Shown in pieces: positions 1-8,841 of a stretch of 64,000 nt of DNA; position 1 is the stretch's first letter; every line of letters starts with the position of its first letter. The notes beneath the pieces are model-generated. The model searched no databases. It was not told the origin of the DNA and saw nothing but the letters and a program-made list of their open reading frames with translations. This DNA is from CBDDBH01 sp965225625. GTDB lineage: Bacteria; Pseudomonadota; Gammaproteobacteria; JADZEE01. Location of the stretch: the NCBI GenBank assembly GCA_965225625.1, contig CBDDBH010000033.1:186001-250000 (forward strand), read 5' to 3'. The position numbers and the translations under genes were made by a program.

Positions 1-2
1 GC

Positions 3-2159
3 GCTGCAGCAACACATTACCGGGCATGTCCGTTGTGCGAGGCCATGTGCGGTTTAGAGATCAAACACAAAGATTCCCAGATCCTGTCTATCCGGGGTGA
101 TCACAAGGATCCCTTTAGCCGCGGCCACATCTGTCCAAAAGCAATTGCCTTGCAGGATCTACACGAAGACCCGGACCGCTTGCGGCATCCGGTGCGACGA
201 ACCGCGGATGGCTGGACACAAATCGGCTGGGACGAAGCTTTCGAGACGGTCGCTGAAAATCTTTTACGGACCCAGAAGACTTTCGGTCGCGATGCCGTTG
301 CGACTTACACCGGCAACCCTAATGTGCACAACCTGGGCGCGACGCTGTATCTGCCGGGGCTGCACGAGGCACTTAAGTCGCGAAATCGTTTTTCCTCATC
401 GTCGGTCGACCAATTGCCGCACCAGTTCGTCTCTCTGTTTCTTTTCGGCCACGACTTCCTGCTACCGGTGCCTGACATCGATCGGACGGATTATTTTTTA
501 ATGTTCGGGGCAAACCCAATCGCGTCCAATGGCAGCCTTATGAGTGCGCCGGACATCGGGGAACGACTCAAAGACATCCACAGACGCGGTGGCAAAACCG
601 TAGTCGTCGATCCCCGCCGCACGGAGACGTCGAAGATCGCGAGTCAGCATTTGTTTATTCAGCCCGGCAGTGACGTGCTGTTGCTGCTGGCGATGCTGAA
701 TACCGTTTTCACCGAGGATCTCGCCAAGCCGGGCAGGCTTTCATCCTCACTCGACGGTATCGACACCATCGAAGCCATTAGCGCCCATTACCCGCCAGAA
801 GCCGTGGAAAAACACACGGGCATCGCCGCAGCCGAGATTCGAACGCTTGCCCGGGAATTCGCTCAAGCGCCAGCTGCAGTGTGCTACGGCAGGATCGGCG
901 CGTGCATACAGGAATTCGGGGCGCTCACTCAGTGGCTGTGCACGCTACTCAACATCGTCACCGGCCGGCTGGATGAGCCGGGCGGATATATGTTCGCCAA
1001 GCCCGCAATCGACGTAATCCAGGATCTGGCGCAGGACGGTGGCGGGCACGGCCACTATGCGGACTGGCGCAGCCGGGTGCGCGGATTGCCTGAGTTTGGC
1101 GGCGAACTACCCGCGGCCACGCTAGCGGATGAAATTCTGACCAGCGGTGACGGCCAAATCAAATCACTGATCACATTCGCGGGTAATCCCGCGCTGAGCT
1201 TGCCGAACAGCGACAAACTCGGACAAGCACTGAATGCGCTCGATTTTATGGTGTCGATCGATTTTTACGTCAACGAGACGACTCGTTATGCGGATATCAT
1301 ACTGCCGCCGACATCCGTGCTGGAGCACGAGCACTATGATTTAGTATTCAACCTTATTGCCGTACGTAATACCGCGAAATATTCACCGACTTTATTCGAG
1401 CCGCCTGCGGATGCGCGACACGATTGGCAGATCCTGGCGGAACTCACAAAACGTTTGGAACTTGGTACATCCGTTTTGAGCGACCCGGAAACCGCTGCCA
1501 GGTCCGTACCACATCCCGACGCCATCGTTGACCAGGGGTTGAGCAACGGCCCCTATGGAGAACAAAAAGACCCCGCGATCGCATTGTCATTGGACAAACT
1601 TAAGCAGGCACCGCACGGCGTCGACCTCGGCCCGTTGGAAGCTTGTCTACCCGAACGCCTGTTTACGCAAGACAAGCGGATCCCACTGGCCGCGGACGTG
1701 TTTTTGAAAGATCTGGATCGAGTCAGACAGAAATGGTTTCAAGACGCCCATCCCGACAACGGCTTTGATTTACTGCTGATCGGCAGGCGGCACTTGCGCT
1801 GCAATAATTCCTGGATGCACAACAGTGAACGGCTGGTCAAAGGCAAGAATCGTTGCACCGCGCTACTGCACCCGCGCGATGCCGACAGGCACCACATCCG
1901 CGCGGGCGAGCTGGTACGCGTTAGTAGTCGCGCGGGAAGTATCGAAATCGAAGCCGAAATCACCGATGACGTCATGGCGGGCGTCGTCAGTATCCCGCAC
2001 GGATGGGGGCACAATCAGCCAGGCGTCGAACTGCGCACAGCTAAGCGCAACGCTGGCGTCAATGTAAACAGGTTGACCGACGAGAATTTCATCGATGAGC
2101 TTTCGGGCAGCGTCGCGGCAAATGGCGTACCGGTGAGGATCGAACGCTGCACGGCTTAG
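3..2159 (+). CDS. Molybdopterin oxidoreductase, 5'-truncated by window edge
   Basis: Large catalytic subunit of the DMSO-reductase/formate-dehydrogenase superfamily (bis-MGD molybdenum enzyme). The frame is open to the left edge and reads RACPLCEAMCGL before any good start, so the gene begins outside the window; a TTG at 33 is internal. The first three cysteines of the N-terminal [4Fe-4S] site (C-x2-C-x3-C) and the fourth (HICPKA) are visible. The C-terminal ~110 residues (from LLLIGRRHLRCNNSWMHN) form the molybdopterin-dinucleotide-binding domain. About 718 residues are seen, close to full length. No Tat signal can be judged because the N-terminus is missing. The electron donor or acceptor and substrate cannot be named; no partner subunit lies downstream. 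Confidence 0.9.
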   Translation, partial: AAATHYRACPLCEAMCGLEIKHKDSQILSIRGDHKDPFSRGHICPKAIALQDLHEDPDRLRHPVRRTADGWTQIGWDEAFETVAENLLRTQKTFGRDAVATYTGNPNVHNLGATLYLPGLHEALKSRNRFSSSSVDQLPHQFVSLFLFGHDFLLPVPDIDRTDYFLMFGANPIASNGSLMSAPDIGERLKDIHRRGGKTVVVDPRRTETSKIASQHLFIQPGSDVLLLLAMLNTVFTEDLAKPGRLSSSLDGIDTIEAISAHYPPEAVEKHTGIAAAEIRTLAREFAQAPAAVCYGRIGACIQEFGALTQWLCTLLNIVTGRLDEPGGYMFAKPAIDVIQDLAQDGGGHGHYADWRSRVRGLPEFGGELPAATLADEILTSGDGQIKSLITFAGNPALSLPNSDKLGQALNALDFMVSIDFYVNETTRYADIILPPTSVLEHEHYDLVFNLIAVRNTAKYSPTLFEPPADARHDWQILAELTKRLELGTSVLSDPETAARSVPHPDAIVDQGLSNGPYGEQKDPAIALSLDKLKQAPHGVDLGPLEACLPERLFTQDKRIPLAADVFLKDLDRVRQKWFQDAHPDNGFDLLLIGRRHLRCNNSWMHNSERLVKGKNRCTALLHPRDADRHHIRAGELVRVSSRAGSIEIEAEITDDVMAGVVSIPHGWGHNQPGVELRTAKRNAGVNVNRLTDENFIDELSGSVAANGVPVRIERCTA

Positions 2160-2281
2160 TACTCGACATTCGGTTGCTTCGCATCGCTAGCGGCACACGC
2201 TGCTCCTTGTATAGCCTACCGACCACGGTGTAATGCTATGATCCTTCGCGGCTTTTAACTCAGACAAATGGAGACCAAATC

Positions 2282-2689
2282 GTGACACCGGAACAAATTG
2301 AGATGGTGAAAAGCTCGTGGGAGCAGATCAAACCGATCTCGGAGCAGGCTGCAGATATGTTTTATGGCAGGCTGTTTGAAATGGACCCTGCACTGAAACC
2401 GCTGTTCAAGGGTGACATGAAAGCCCAGGGGCGCAAGCTCATGACGATGATCACGACTGCGGTCTCGCATCTAGACAAACTGGCCGACATTCTCGAACCT
2501 GTGCAGGATCTCGGGCGGCGCCATGCTGACTACGGGGTCAAACCTGAACACTACGACACGGTCGGCGCTGCGCTACTGTGGACACTGGGGCAGGGTCTGG
2601 GCGCAGCCTTCACTGCGGAACTCGAAGCAGCCTGGACGCAGACGTACACAACGCTCGCCGGGGTCATGAAGGACGCGGCTTACGGTTGA
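2282..2689 (+). CDS. Single-domain globin
   Basis: 135-residue bacterial globin of the Vitreoscilla haemoglobin / flavohaemoglobin globin-domain type, without a reductase domain. Visible features are Phe42 at the CD1 position (PLF), Gln49 at the likely distal E7 position and His81 (RRHADYGV) as the proximal F8 haem ligand. It should bind O2 or NO at haem in the cytoplasm. The start is GTG, supported by a GGAGA ribosome-binding site about 10 nt upstream. It lies 122 bp after the molybdopterin oxidoreductase, so a shared transcript is possible but not shown. A distal Gln is usual for bacterial single-domain globins and flavohaemoglobins. Confidence 0.88.
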   Translation: MTPEQIEMVKSSWEQIKPISEQAADMFYGRLFEMDPALKPLFKGDMKAQGRKLMTMITTAVSHLDKLADILEPVQDLGRRHADYGVKPEHYDTVGAALLWTLGQGLGAAFTAELEAAWTQTYTTLAGVMKDAAYG

Positions 2690-2997
2690 GGCTGAGGTAT
2701 TTATATCGGGGCAGCGGGCTAAACTCGTCCTCTTAGCCCGTACATTGCATGAAGGACTTCGGATGGTGGCGCCGCACAGGTGCGGCTGGGCAAGCCAGCG
2801 CCGAAGTAGACCGCAAGCGACGCACGAATTGCGAGGAACTGGGCGATGGTTAAGCTCGTCGAATCAGCATTGGCTTCAAGCAATTGCACGAGCGTAGCGG
2901 CCGTGACCGCCAGGGATGGCGGAAATGCAGAGAATGCAGGAGCAATTTGTCTGCCCTTCGTGCAATATGCGGGTTAGTAATGACCGTTGTGTAGAGT
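2690..2997. other. Intergenic stretch without a supported gene
   Basis: About 300 bp between the globin and the next membrane protein gene. A segment near 2733-2757 (TAGCCCGTACATTGCATGAA) resembles 33351-33370, downstream of the second molybdenum hydroxylase. I see no convincing coding frame. Confidence 0.4.
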
Positions 2998-3411
2998 ATG
3001 ACAAAACGCGAAATTTTCGGTCGTTCTCTACTCACCCTGTCGATAGCGTTGTCGCTGATCGCCGGCATCGTCTTCGATTGGACGGTCAGTCACTATGTGG
3101 ATCCCGACTGGTCAGCACATGCGCGGTTTCATGTGCTCACCTATCACGGCTCGCTACTGATGATCGGCATCGCGGCGCTGTGGTGCCTGTGGGGCCGCTT
3201 TCGCGAACAGGCGTGGGCGCTGTGGTCGGCCTGGTTTATGGTGCTTGTCTATTGGCTACCGTTTTTCCCCTCTGCACTGGTAGCCAGCGCATCGCCGATT
3301 GCGGTGCCAGAAGACGTAATCATGGGCGTACCGGCGAATCTCGTTGTCGGCAGCGTGCACATAGGCATCGCCACTTGCGCCGCGATGCTTGCGCGTCCGA
3401 ATACCGAGTGA
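2998..3411 (+). CDS. Small integral membrane protein, unknown function
   Basis: 137 residues with about four hydrophobic segments (roughly residues 10-28, 48-66, 74-98 and 110-130). Charged residues are confined to the termini and short loops. No catalytic motif or known family is recognised. An overlapping frame starting at 2916 gives a less protein-like, cysteine/arginine-rich translation and was not chosen. The gene converges on the Rieske oxygenase gene, with 29 bp between the stops. Confidence 0.6.
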   Translation: MTKREIFGRSLLTLSIALSLIAGIVFDWTVSHYVDPDWSAHARFHVLTYHGSLLMIGIAALWCLWGRFREQAWALWSAWFMVLVYWLPFFPSALVASASPIAVPEDVIMGVPANLVVGSVHIGIATCAAMLARPNTE

Positions 3412-3440
3412 CGCCGCATAAACTGGGAATTACGCTGGTT

Positions 3441-4651
3441 TCAGCCTGATTGCGGCCCGTATTTCAGCCGCTGGATCCCCCGGTTGGTGTTCGAGCAGAG
3501 TGTGCGCCAGGCCGTTACCAGGATATCCGGACCGAATAGGTGTTCACGATGCCAGCCATCCTCAACGGCATAGAACTCGTCCATGGCTTCGCGTGCAAAC
3601 ATGTCTTCGTTATTAAATTTTCCGGTAACGAAGTCCCGCCACAGGTAGGTCACTTCGTCAAAGAAAGCCTTTTTCTTTAGGTCCGTGTCGGCTTTCGAGC
3701 CCCAGGTAATCATATAGCGGTGGGACCGCGCGTTAATCGGTACGTACCACTCGAAATGCACAATGTGCGGCGCTGGAAAGGGATCTACGCGTAACGAGCC
3801 GGGCATCCAGATCCCTACGGCCGGGACCATCCCCTGCATTACCCCGGGTTCATCAGGCATGTATTGTGCCGCGATCTTTCTACCGTCGGCGACATCGACT
3901 TCCCAGACCGGGCGACCCGCACCCCGGATCAAACGCACACCAGACGGGCCTGGCTGTGCTCGGCCGCTGTTGATCACTTCCATCCCGTCTTTATCCAATC
4001 CGGCATCACCGAGCACGGTCGGCACCTTAAACCCGCGAACCAGGGGGAATTGCGATGCATATAGGCATGCGCCGGGTCGAAACCATTCTCCGCGCCCAAC
4101 CGCCAGTTACAAGCCACCTCCTTGGACCAGCCATGCGGGTGGATCGTGAGGTCCTCATCCAAGAACCCGGGCGGCACGTCCTCCTCCAGAGCAGGTGGTT
4201 CGATATCGCCGATGAACACAAACACCACACCTTGCGCTTCGTGTACCGAGTAGGTTTTGATTTTGTGCCGACCAATAAGAACGCTTTCCGGATCGGTAAC
4301 AATGTTTACCAGCGTGCCGCTGGCAAGATCGTAGGTAAAGCCGTGATACCAACAAGTCACAGAACCTTTCGAATAACATTCGGGTTTCCTGGAAAACGGC
4401 ACCCCTTTGTGGATGCACTGATCATGAATTGCATGCACCAGACCGTTTACACGCCGAAACAGGATCCGCTCTCCGAGCATGACAACGGATTTGACGTTAC
4501 TAACCGCCTCTCCTAAGCCGACACTGACATCCGCCTCATCCAACTCTGCTCCAAAAAACGCTGGATACCAGTGATTGCGAAAGCCGAACTCGGCGTCTAC
4601 GTACGCGGACCAGGGCCTGCTGCGTTCTGTTTGAGAGGATTCAATCGTCAT
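3441..4651 (-). pseudogene. CarAa-like Rieske oxygenase, frameshifted
   Basis: Terminal oxygenase alpha subunit of the carbazole 1,9a-dioxygenase (CarAa) type. The N-terminal part (4651 down to about 4030) holds the Rieske [2Fe-2S] ligands CIH...CWYH and the mononuclear iron motif NGFDPAHAYMH. The rest, including the SRPBCC-like catalytic lid and C-terminus, continues in another frame (from about 4025 to 3441). Comparison with the intact paralogue at 8842-10011 puts the shift at PWFAG|KVPTVLGD, where one base is missing near the TTTAAG run at about 4028-4033. Joined, the product would be about 390 residues, like the paralogue. As written it is broken: a real lesion or an assembly indel. It heads the minus-strand catabolic block. 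Confidence 0.85.
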
Positions 4652-4740
4652 AATTTCTCGCTAATAAACCGGCACGGACAGTCGTTTAAACAAACCATTA
4701 GCGCTCAATGAAGCACAAGTTTCACGCGCACACCTTGCAT

Positions 4741-5556
4741 CTATCTGCCGAGAATAGCTGCTACCCGTGGCCATGCAGCCGTGCCAGTCTCGCGCATGAT
4801 GGCAAGGTAGTCCCGGCGCAGATCGTCAGCCATGGCGGCGGCCCAGCTTGGTCGGGCGCTAAGCCGATTAAACCAGTCTTGTACGCGCGGACGGTCCTGC
4901 CACATGCCGTTTAGTTGCAAGTCCGCGAGGCGGCGTACCCAGGGGACCACGCCGAGATCTGCGAGCGAGAGATCCGGGCCGGCGAGCCACGGTTCCTCGC
5001 CCAGAGCCTGTTCCACGTCGCCCAGCAGGGCGTCAAAGACTCGCACCGCGTCGCGAAAACTCGGTGCGTCCAGCCCCAACTCGAAGGACTGCGTAATTAC
5101 GCCGCGCATGACCGGGTTTGTCATCTGTGCCAGGTAGTCTTTACGTGCCTGCTCGGTGGGAAATTTCTGTAGCCACATGTCGCGGAACGCAATATTGAAG
5201 GTTACCGAAACGTTGTGCGGAATATGGACTTCCTCATCCATCCGTTTCATCCAAAGCCGCGCCCGTGCGCGCCAATAAGGATCGGCAGGCAATAGCTTTG
5301 CGCCCGCGAAGGTCTCTTCGATATATTCAACAATCACGGTCGATTCGGGAATGATGCGTCCGCCGTGCGCGAGTACAGGCACCAACCCTTTGGGATTAAT
5401 CTTGCGGAACGCGTCGGCGTGTTCCTCACCTTTGTTCAACGCGACGTTGTGTTTCTGGAAGGCAACCCCCTTCTCGCCGAAGGCCAGGCGCACCTTCTTG
5501 CAACAGGGGGATTCGTGATCGTCGTAAAGGATCGGGGTATCCAAAGCCATCTCCAT
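4741..5556 (-). CDS. Glutathione S-transferase family protein
   Basis: 271 residues. The N-terminal thioredoxin-like domain (about 6-90) has the start LYDDHESPCCKKVRLAF, the cis-Pro segment GLVPVL and the ESTVIVEYIEE glutathione-contact motif. An all-helical C-terminal domain follows (about 100-255, with WLAGPDLSLADLGVVP). It probably conjugates or transfers glutathione in the cytoplasm. Start is at Met1 or Met3 (5550). It lies between the two Rieske oxygenase genes, which suits a role in aromatic compound metabolism or detoxification, but the substrate is unknown. The stop codon is TAG. Confidence 0.88.
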   Translation of the reverse strand: MEMALDTPILYDDHESPCCKKVRLAFGEKGVAFQKHNVALNKGEEHADAFRKINPKGLVPVLAHGGRIIPESTVIVEYIEETFAGAKLLPADPYWRARARLWMKRMDEEVHIPHNVSVTFNIAFRDMWLQKFPTEQARKDYLAQMTNPVMRGVITQSFELGLDAPSFRDAVRVFDALLGDVEQALGEEPWLAGPDLSLADLGVVPWVRRLADLQLNGMWQDRPRVQDWFNRLSARPSWAAAMADDLRRDYLAIMRETGTAAWPRVAAILGR

Positions 5557-5679
5557 GCCTGACCAGCATTGCCAGTATACTCAAATCGCAGATTAAACTT
5601 GTTTATAACAAAGCCAGGAAATAGCCAGTCTCGCTAATAAACCGTTAATCTCAGGTTCCGACCGGCGGAGGAAAAAACA

Positions 5680-6611
5680 ATGCAAGTTAACGACGTGGAT
5701 ATCCCGGGACCCGTTCGCGACTATGTTGGATATGGCCGGCAGGCTCCGCGCGTGTTCTGGCCAGAAGAGGCAAGCGTCGCAATCAACTTCGGCATTAACC
5801 AGGAAGAGGGTTCCGAGTACTCGCACACGGCTGGAGACGAACGCAACGACACCTTCGGCGAGATCCCGTTCTCACTACCCGCGCCTTATCGCGATCTGCA
5901 CGTGGAGTCTGTGTTCGAATACGGCAGCCGGGCCGGCGTCTGGCGCCTACTGCGATTGTTCGATGAATACAAGCTGAAAGTTACCTTTTTCTGTTGCGCT
6001 GTCGCGTTACAGCGCAATCCACAAGTCGGCGAATGGATCCGGGAAAGTGACCACGAACCCTGCAGCCACGGCTGGCGCTGGATCGAACCTTGGCTACTTG
6101 AACGTCCCGAAGAGCGGGAACACATCGCGGCAGCCGTCGCCGAGATCGAACGACTTTGCGGACGGCGACCCACCGGTTGGCTGTCGCGCTTTTGCGCGAG
6201 CGGTAACACCCGTGAGTTGCTGGTCGACGAGGGCGGCTTTCTTTACGATTCGGACGCGTTTAATGATGATTTGCCCTAATCTTTACTAAAGTCGGGGAAA
6301 AACGTCATCTGGTTATCCCCTATAGCGATGTCTATAACGATGGGCGCTATGTGCTGGCGCAAGGTTATTCCTCCCCCAGTGACTTTTTCGATACCTGTCG
6401 GCGAGGTCTCGATGAACTGCTGCGCGAAGGCCGCGCGGGTGCAGCAAAGATGATGTCGATTGGATTACATCCGCGCTGGGCAGGCCAGGCGGCGCGTGTC
6501 GCAGCCTTGCGCGAGTTCATCGAATACGCGCTGGCACAAGGTGACGTCTGGTTTGCGCGCCGCGAGGACACCGCGCAGTGGTGGCTGGAACACCACGAAG
6601 AATTTGGATAA
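5680..6611 (+). pseudogene. PuuE-type polysaccharide deacetylase, frameshifted
   Basis: NodB-fold deacetylase/amidohydrolase of the PuuE (allantoinase-like) branch. Recognisable parts are the N-terminal WPEEASVAINFGINQEEG, the ESVFEYGSRAGVWRLLRLF helix, the CSHGWRWIE metal/active-site motif and GWLSRFCASGNTRELL. The first frame stops at 6279 after DAFNDDLP. The homologous sequence resumes one frame over (TKVGEKRHLVIPYSDVYND, then MLAQGYSSPSDFF from 6351) and ends at 6611. One base appears to be missing close to 6275-6290. Combined length is about 310 residues, normal for the family. A strong GGAGGA lies upstream of the ATG. PuuE relatives hydrolyse cyclic or linear amide/ureide bonds; the substrate here is unknown. 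Confidence 0.82.
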
Positions 6612-6731
6612 GAGACTACGCCGGCAGGCGACGAATGAATATTGTGGGATGAGCGCCAATTCTCGAGGAACGCCACTCCTCAATGCGTGCGTTCCCAACA
6701 ATTGGACGCGAATTATGGTCGAACAGAGAGA

Positions 6732-7250
6732 ATGACGTTGGAGTTTGTTAGAACTGAACCAGGTGAAGACCCCATCGTCGTTAAAGGCTTTTTTGCGGCT
6801 AGCCCAGAAAGCGTATTCCAAGCGTGGACTGACCCGAAAATCATCATGCAATGGTTCGATTCCGCTCCAGTCCCGCTTTACTCGGCGACGATCGACCTGC
6901 GTCCTGGAGGCGCTTGGCAGATCTTGAAATCAAGAAACGAAGAGAAATCTGTCGGCTTCGAGGGTGAATATCTCGAGGTTGAACCTAACGCGGGCTTGGT
7001 CTTTACATGGTCACATGTCGTCGCTTACGCGAACGGCGAGCGCGACTCCACGCCGTACTCACATGTCGAGGTAAATTTCACGCCGAACGGTACTGGAACC
7101 GATGTCCGCATTGTTCATTCCGGCATGAACAATGCGGAAACGCGCCGGGGCTTTGCCGGCGGATGGGAATTTGCCTTCGGCACAATGATTTCCATGTTCT
7201 CGAAGACCCGGGGGAAATCTCGGCTCGGTAACGAGAGCGGCGTCGTTTGA
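6732..7250 (+). CDS. SRPBCC/AHSA1-family protein
   Basis: 172 residues from ATG 6732. The translation has the activator-of-Hsp90-homologue (START-like) pattern: GFFAASPESVFQAWTDPKI at the N-terminus, LRPGGAWQI, then SHVEVNFTPNGTGTDVRIVH and a C-terminal helix (GFAGGWEFAFGTM). Members bind small hydrophobic ligands in a helix-grip cavity. The role here is unknown; the position inside the oxidative catabolic block fits ligand binding. An earlier in-frame start (6642) exists, but the fold begins only after 6732. Confidence 0.8.
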   Translation: MTLEFVRTEPGEDPIVVKGFFAASPESVFQAWTDPKIIMQWFDSAPVPLYSATIDLRPGGAWQILKSRNEEKSVGFEGEYLEVEPNAGLVFTWSHVVAYANGERDSTPYSHVEVNFTPNGTGTDVRIVHSGMNNAETRRGFAGGWEFAFGTMISMFSKTRGKSRLGNESGVV

Positions 7251-7329
7251 AGCTAGCGCCGTTATCTTAGTTTCAATTTGTACTCTGACGCGGTTTGTCA
7301 GATCAAATACCGACTATTAGAGCTTGCAG

Positions 7330-8154
7330 TTACGACCGCTTGAGCAAATTCATCGGGCTGCCAATTTCCAGCGCACCCAGACCGAAATGCGGTTCGTAGC
7401 CGAGCAGTTCCTGGACCCGCTCCGGCATATCGCGTACCGCGTTCATGGGAACGCTCAGAAATAGATTCTCTTCCGTGCGCAACCAGCCGAGGCAGTAGCC
7501 GCAGAACATTCCCCTGCGCCGCTCATTAGCGGTGAGATTGGCGCCGCCGCCGTGAAGGGTGTTGCCAAGGTAAAACAGCGCTGAACCCGGACGCATCTCC
7601 GCCTGCTGGATCTCGTGCTCCTGCGGCTCTCTAGCGCTATCCCATAAATGGCTTCCCGGAACAGCGCGCGTCCCACCCGTCGCCTGGTTGAAATCGGTCA
7701 GCGCGAACATGGCTTCGCCCTCCAGTCGCGGGTGCGGTTTGAACATATAGTTCCAGATATCCTCATCGCGATGCAGCCGTTGCGCCGTCTGACCCGGACA
7801 CATTTCGATTAGTTGCCCCGCGTTCAGCGTGTAACGTTCGCAATTGGGCAGCAGAAAATGATCCGCGACGCCAAGCAGCAACGGGTGGCAGATGATGTTC
7901 TGGAAGGTCCGCGATTTCGCCACCAAGCCGTCGACGCGCACGGTCTTCGCGCCAAGAAATTCCTGAAGTTCCTTGTTATTGCAATTCGGCACGCCCGGCA
8001 TGGTTGCATCGGCCGCGGCGTCGAAGTCGACGTTCAAAGAATTAACAACCTCGGCGGATAAGAGGTCCTCCACCACCGCGCAACCATCAAGCTCGAGCGC
8101 ATCCAGGAGAGTTTTTATGGTGACGTTTGCTGGCAAGTGCTCCAGTTCGCTCAT
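7330..8154 (-). CDS. Phytanoyl-CoA dioxygenase (PhyH) family oxygenase
   Basis: 274-residue Fe(II)/2-oxoglutarate-type dioxygenase. The iron-binding HxD is LHRDEDIWNY, the distal His is in LHGGGANLT, and the following ERRRG supplies a candidate 2-oxoglutarate-binding Arg. Length is typical for PhyH proteins. It probably hydroxylates a small molecule in the cytoplasm. It is followed on the same strand by the catabolic genes up to 4741 and preceded by the Rid protein gene. The substrate cannot be inferred. Confidence 0.85.
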   Translation of the reverse strand: MSELEHLPANVTIKTLLDALELDGCAVVEDLLSAEVVNSLNVDFDAAADATMPGVPNCNNKELQEFLGAKTVRVDGLVAKSRTFQNIICHPLLLGVADHFLLPNCERYTLNAGQLIEMCPGQTAQRLHRDEDIWNYMFKPHPRLEGEAMFALTDFNQATGGTRAVPGSHLWDSAREPQEHEIQQAEMRPGSALFYLGNTLHGGGANLTANERRRGMFCGYCLGWLRTEENLFLSVPMNAVRDMPERVQELLGYEPHFGLGALEIGSPMNLLKRS

Positions 8155-8247
8155 AATCTCGCATTCTCACCAGTAGTTTCTCTCGTCCGGCTACTATGAA
8201 CCGGTTGCCCGGTCGCCGCCATACCTCAAGCTGTAACTTGCATCACT

Positions 8248-8652
8248 CTAATTCCCGGTGATAGCCATCAGATCGATCTCAATTAGAAAGTCCGGGTTCG
8301 ACAGTCGCGTCACCCCGATCATCGTCGCGGGCGGAAGCTTCTCCTGATCTCCGAATCTGGGTGTATCGGGATCGCTGGCAATCGCTAAGAACGCGTCCAC
8401 ATCCAGGACGAAGATCCGTTTGTAAACAACATCGTCCCACCGCGCTCCGGCAGCCGATAATTGGATGTCCAGATTTTCCATGACTTTTACGTATTGAGCG
8501 CGCAGATCGCCCGGCCCGACACATTTGTAATTCTCGTCGGAAGGGGTTTGGCCGGCGATAAAAATAAACTTACTCGGTTCGTTCACGCTTATGACTCTTG
8601 TGAAAGCCGGGTGCTTATAGATGCCTGCGGGATTGAGATATTGTTTATCCAT
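8248..8652 (-). CDS. Rid (YjgF/YER057c/UK114) family protein, divergent
   Basis: 134 residues from Met at 8652; a longer start (8724) adds a poorly conserved leader. The family pattern is clear: FIFIAGQTP, LRAQYVKVMENLDIQLSAAG, DVVYKRIFV, and the final FLIEIDLMA strand. Rid proteins form trimers that hydrolyse reactive enamines/imines. Where RidA has the conserved carboxylate-binding Arg (PAR[ST]), this protein reads PPATMIGV, so it belongs to a non-canonical Rid branch and may act on another ligand, for example a ring-cleavage enamine. It lies between the PhyH and Rieske genes on the same strand. Confidence 0.85.
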   Translation of the reverse strand: MDKQYLNPAGIYKHPAFTRVISVNEPSKFIFIAGQTPSDENYKCVGPGDLRAQYVKVMENLDIQLSAAGARWDDVVYKRIFVLDVDAFLAIASDPDTPRFGDQEKLPPATMIGVTRLSNPDFLIEIDLMAITGN

Positions 8653-8792
8653 TGGATTGTGCTCCTGGGTTTGCATTGCGGGATCAAGGCTACTTGAAAA
8701 TTCCAGTGATGCCGCGGTGCCCACCCGGTTCGCGGAACTATTACTAATCTACAATATTATTACCTCTCATCCTGTCCTTCTCCCGGTTTATG

Positions 8793-8830
8793 CCCCTCGC
8801 CCCTTGCGGGAGAGGGGTTGGGGTGAGGGG
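8793..8830. repeat. CCCCTC...GAGGGG palindromic intergenic repeat
   Basis: An imperfect hairpin reading CCCCTCGCCCCTTGCGGG then AGAGGGGTTGGGGTGAGGGG. The same hairpin type recurs at 59377-59412 and 59541-59641. It lies just beyond the 3' end of the Rieske gene, a typical spot for such repeats, and may influence transcript ends. Confidence 0.7.
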
Positions 8831-8841
8831 TAAAGCGACTC

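Noticed and set aside
2916..3449. 177-codon frame overlapping the small membrane protein
   Set aside because: Low-complexity Arg/Cys-rich product; the frame at 2998 gives clean TM helices.
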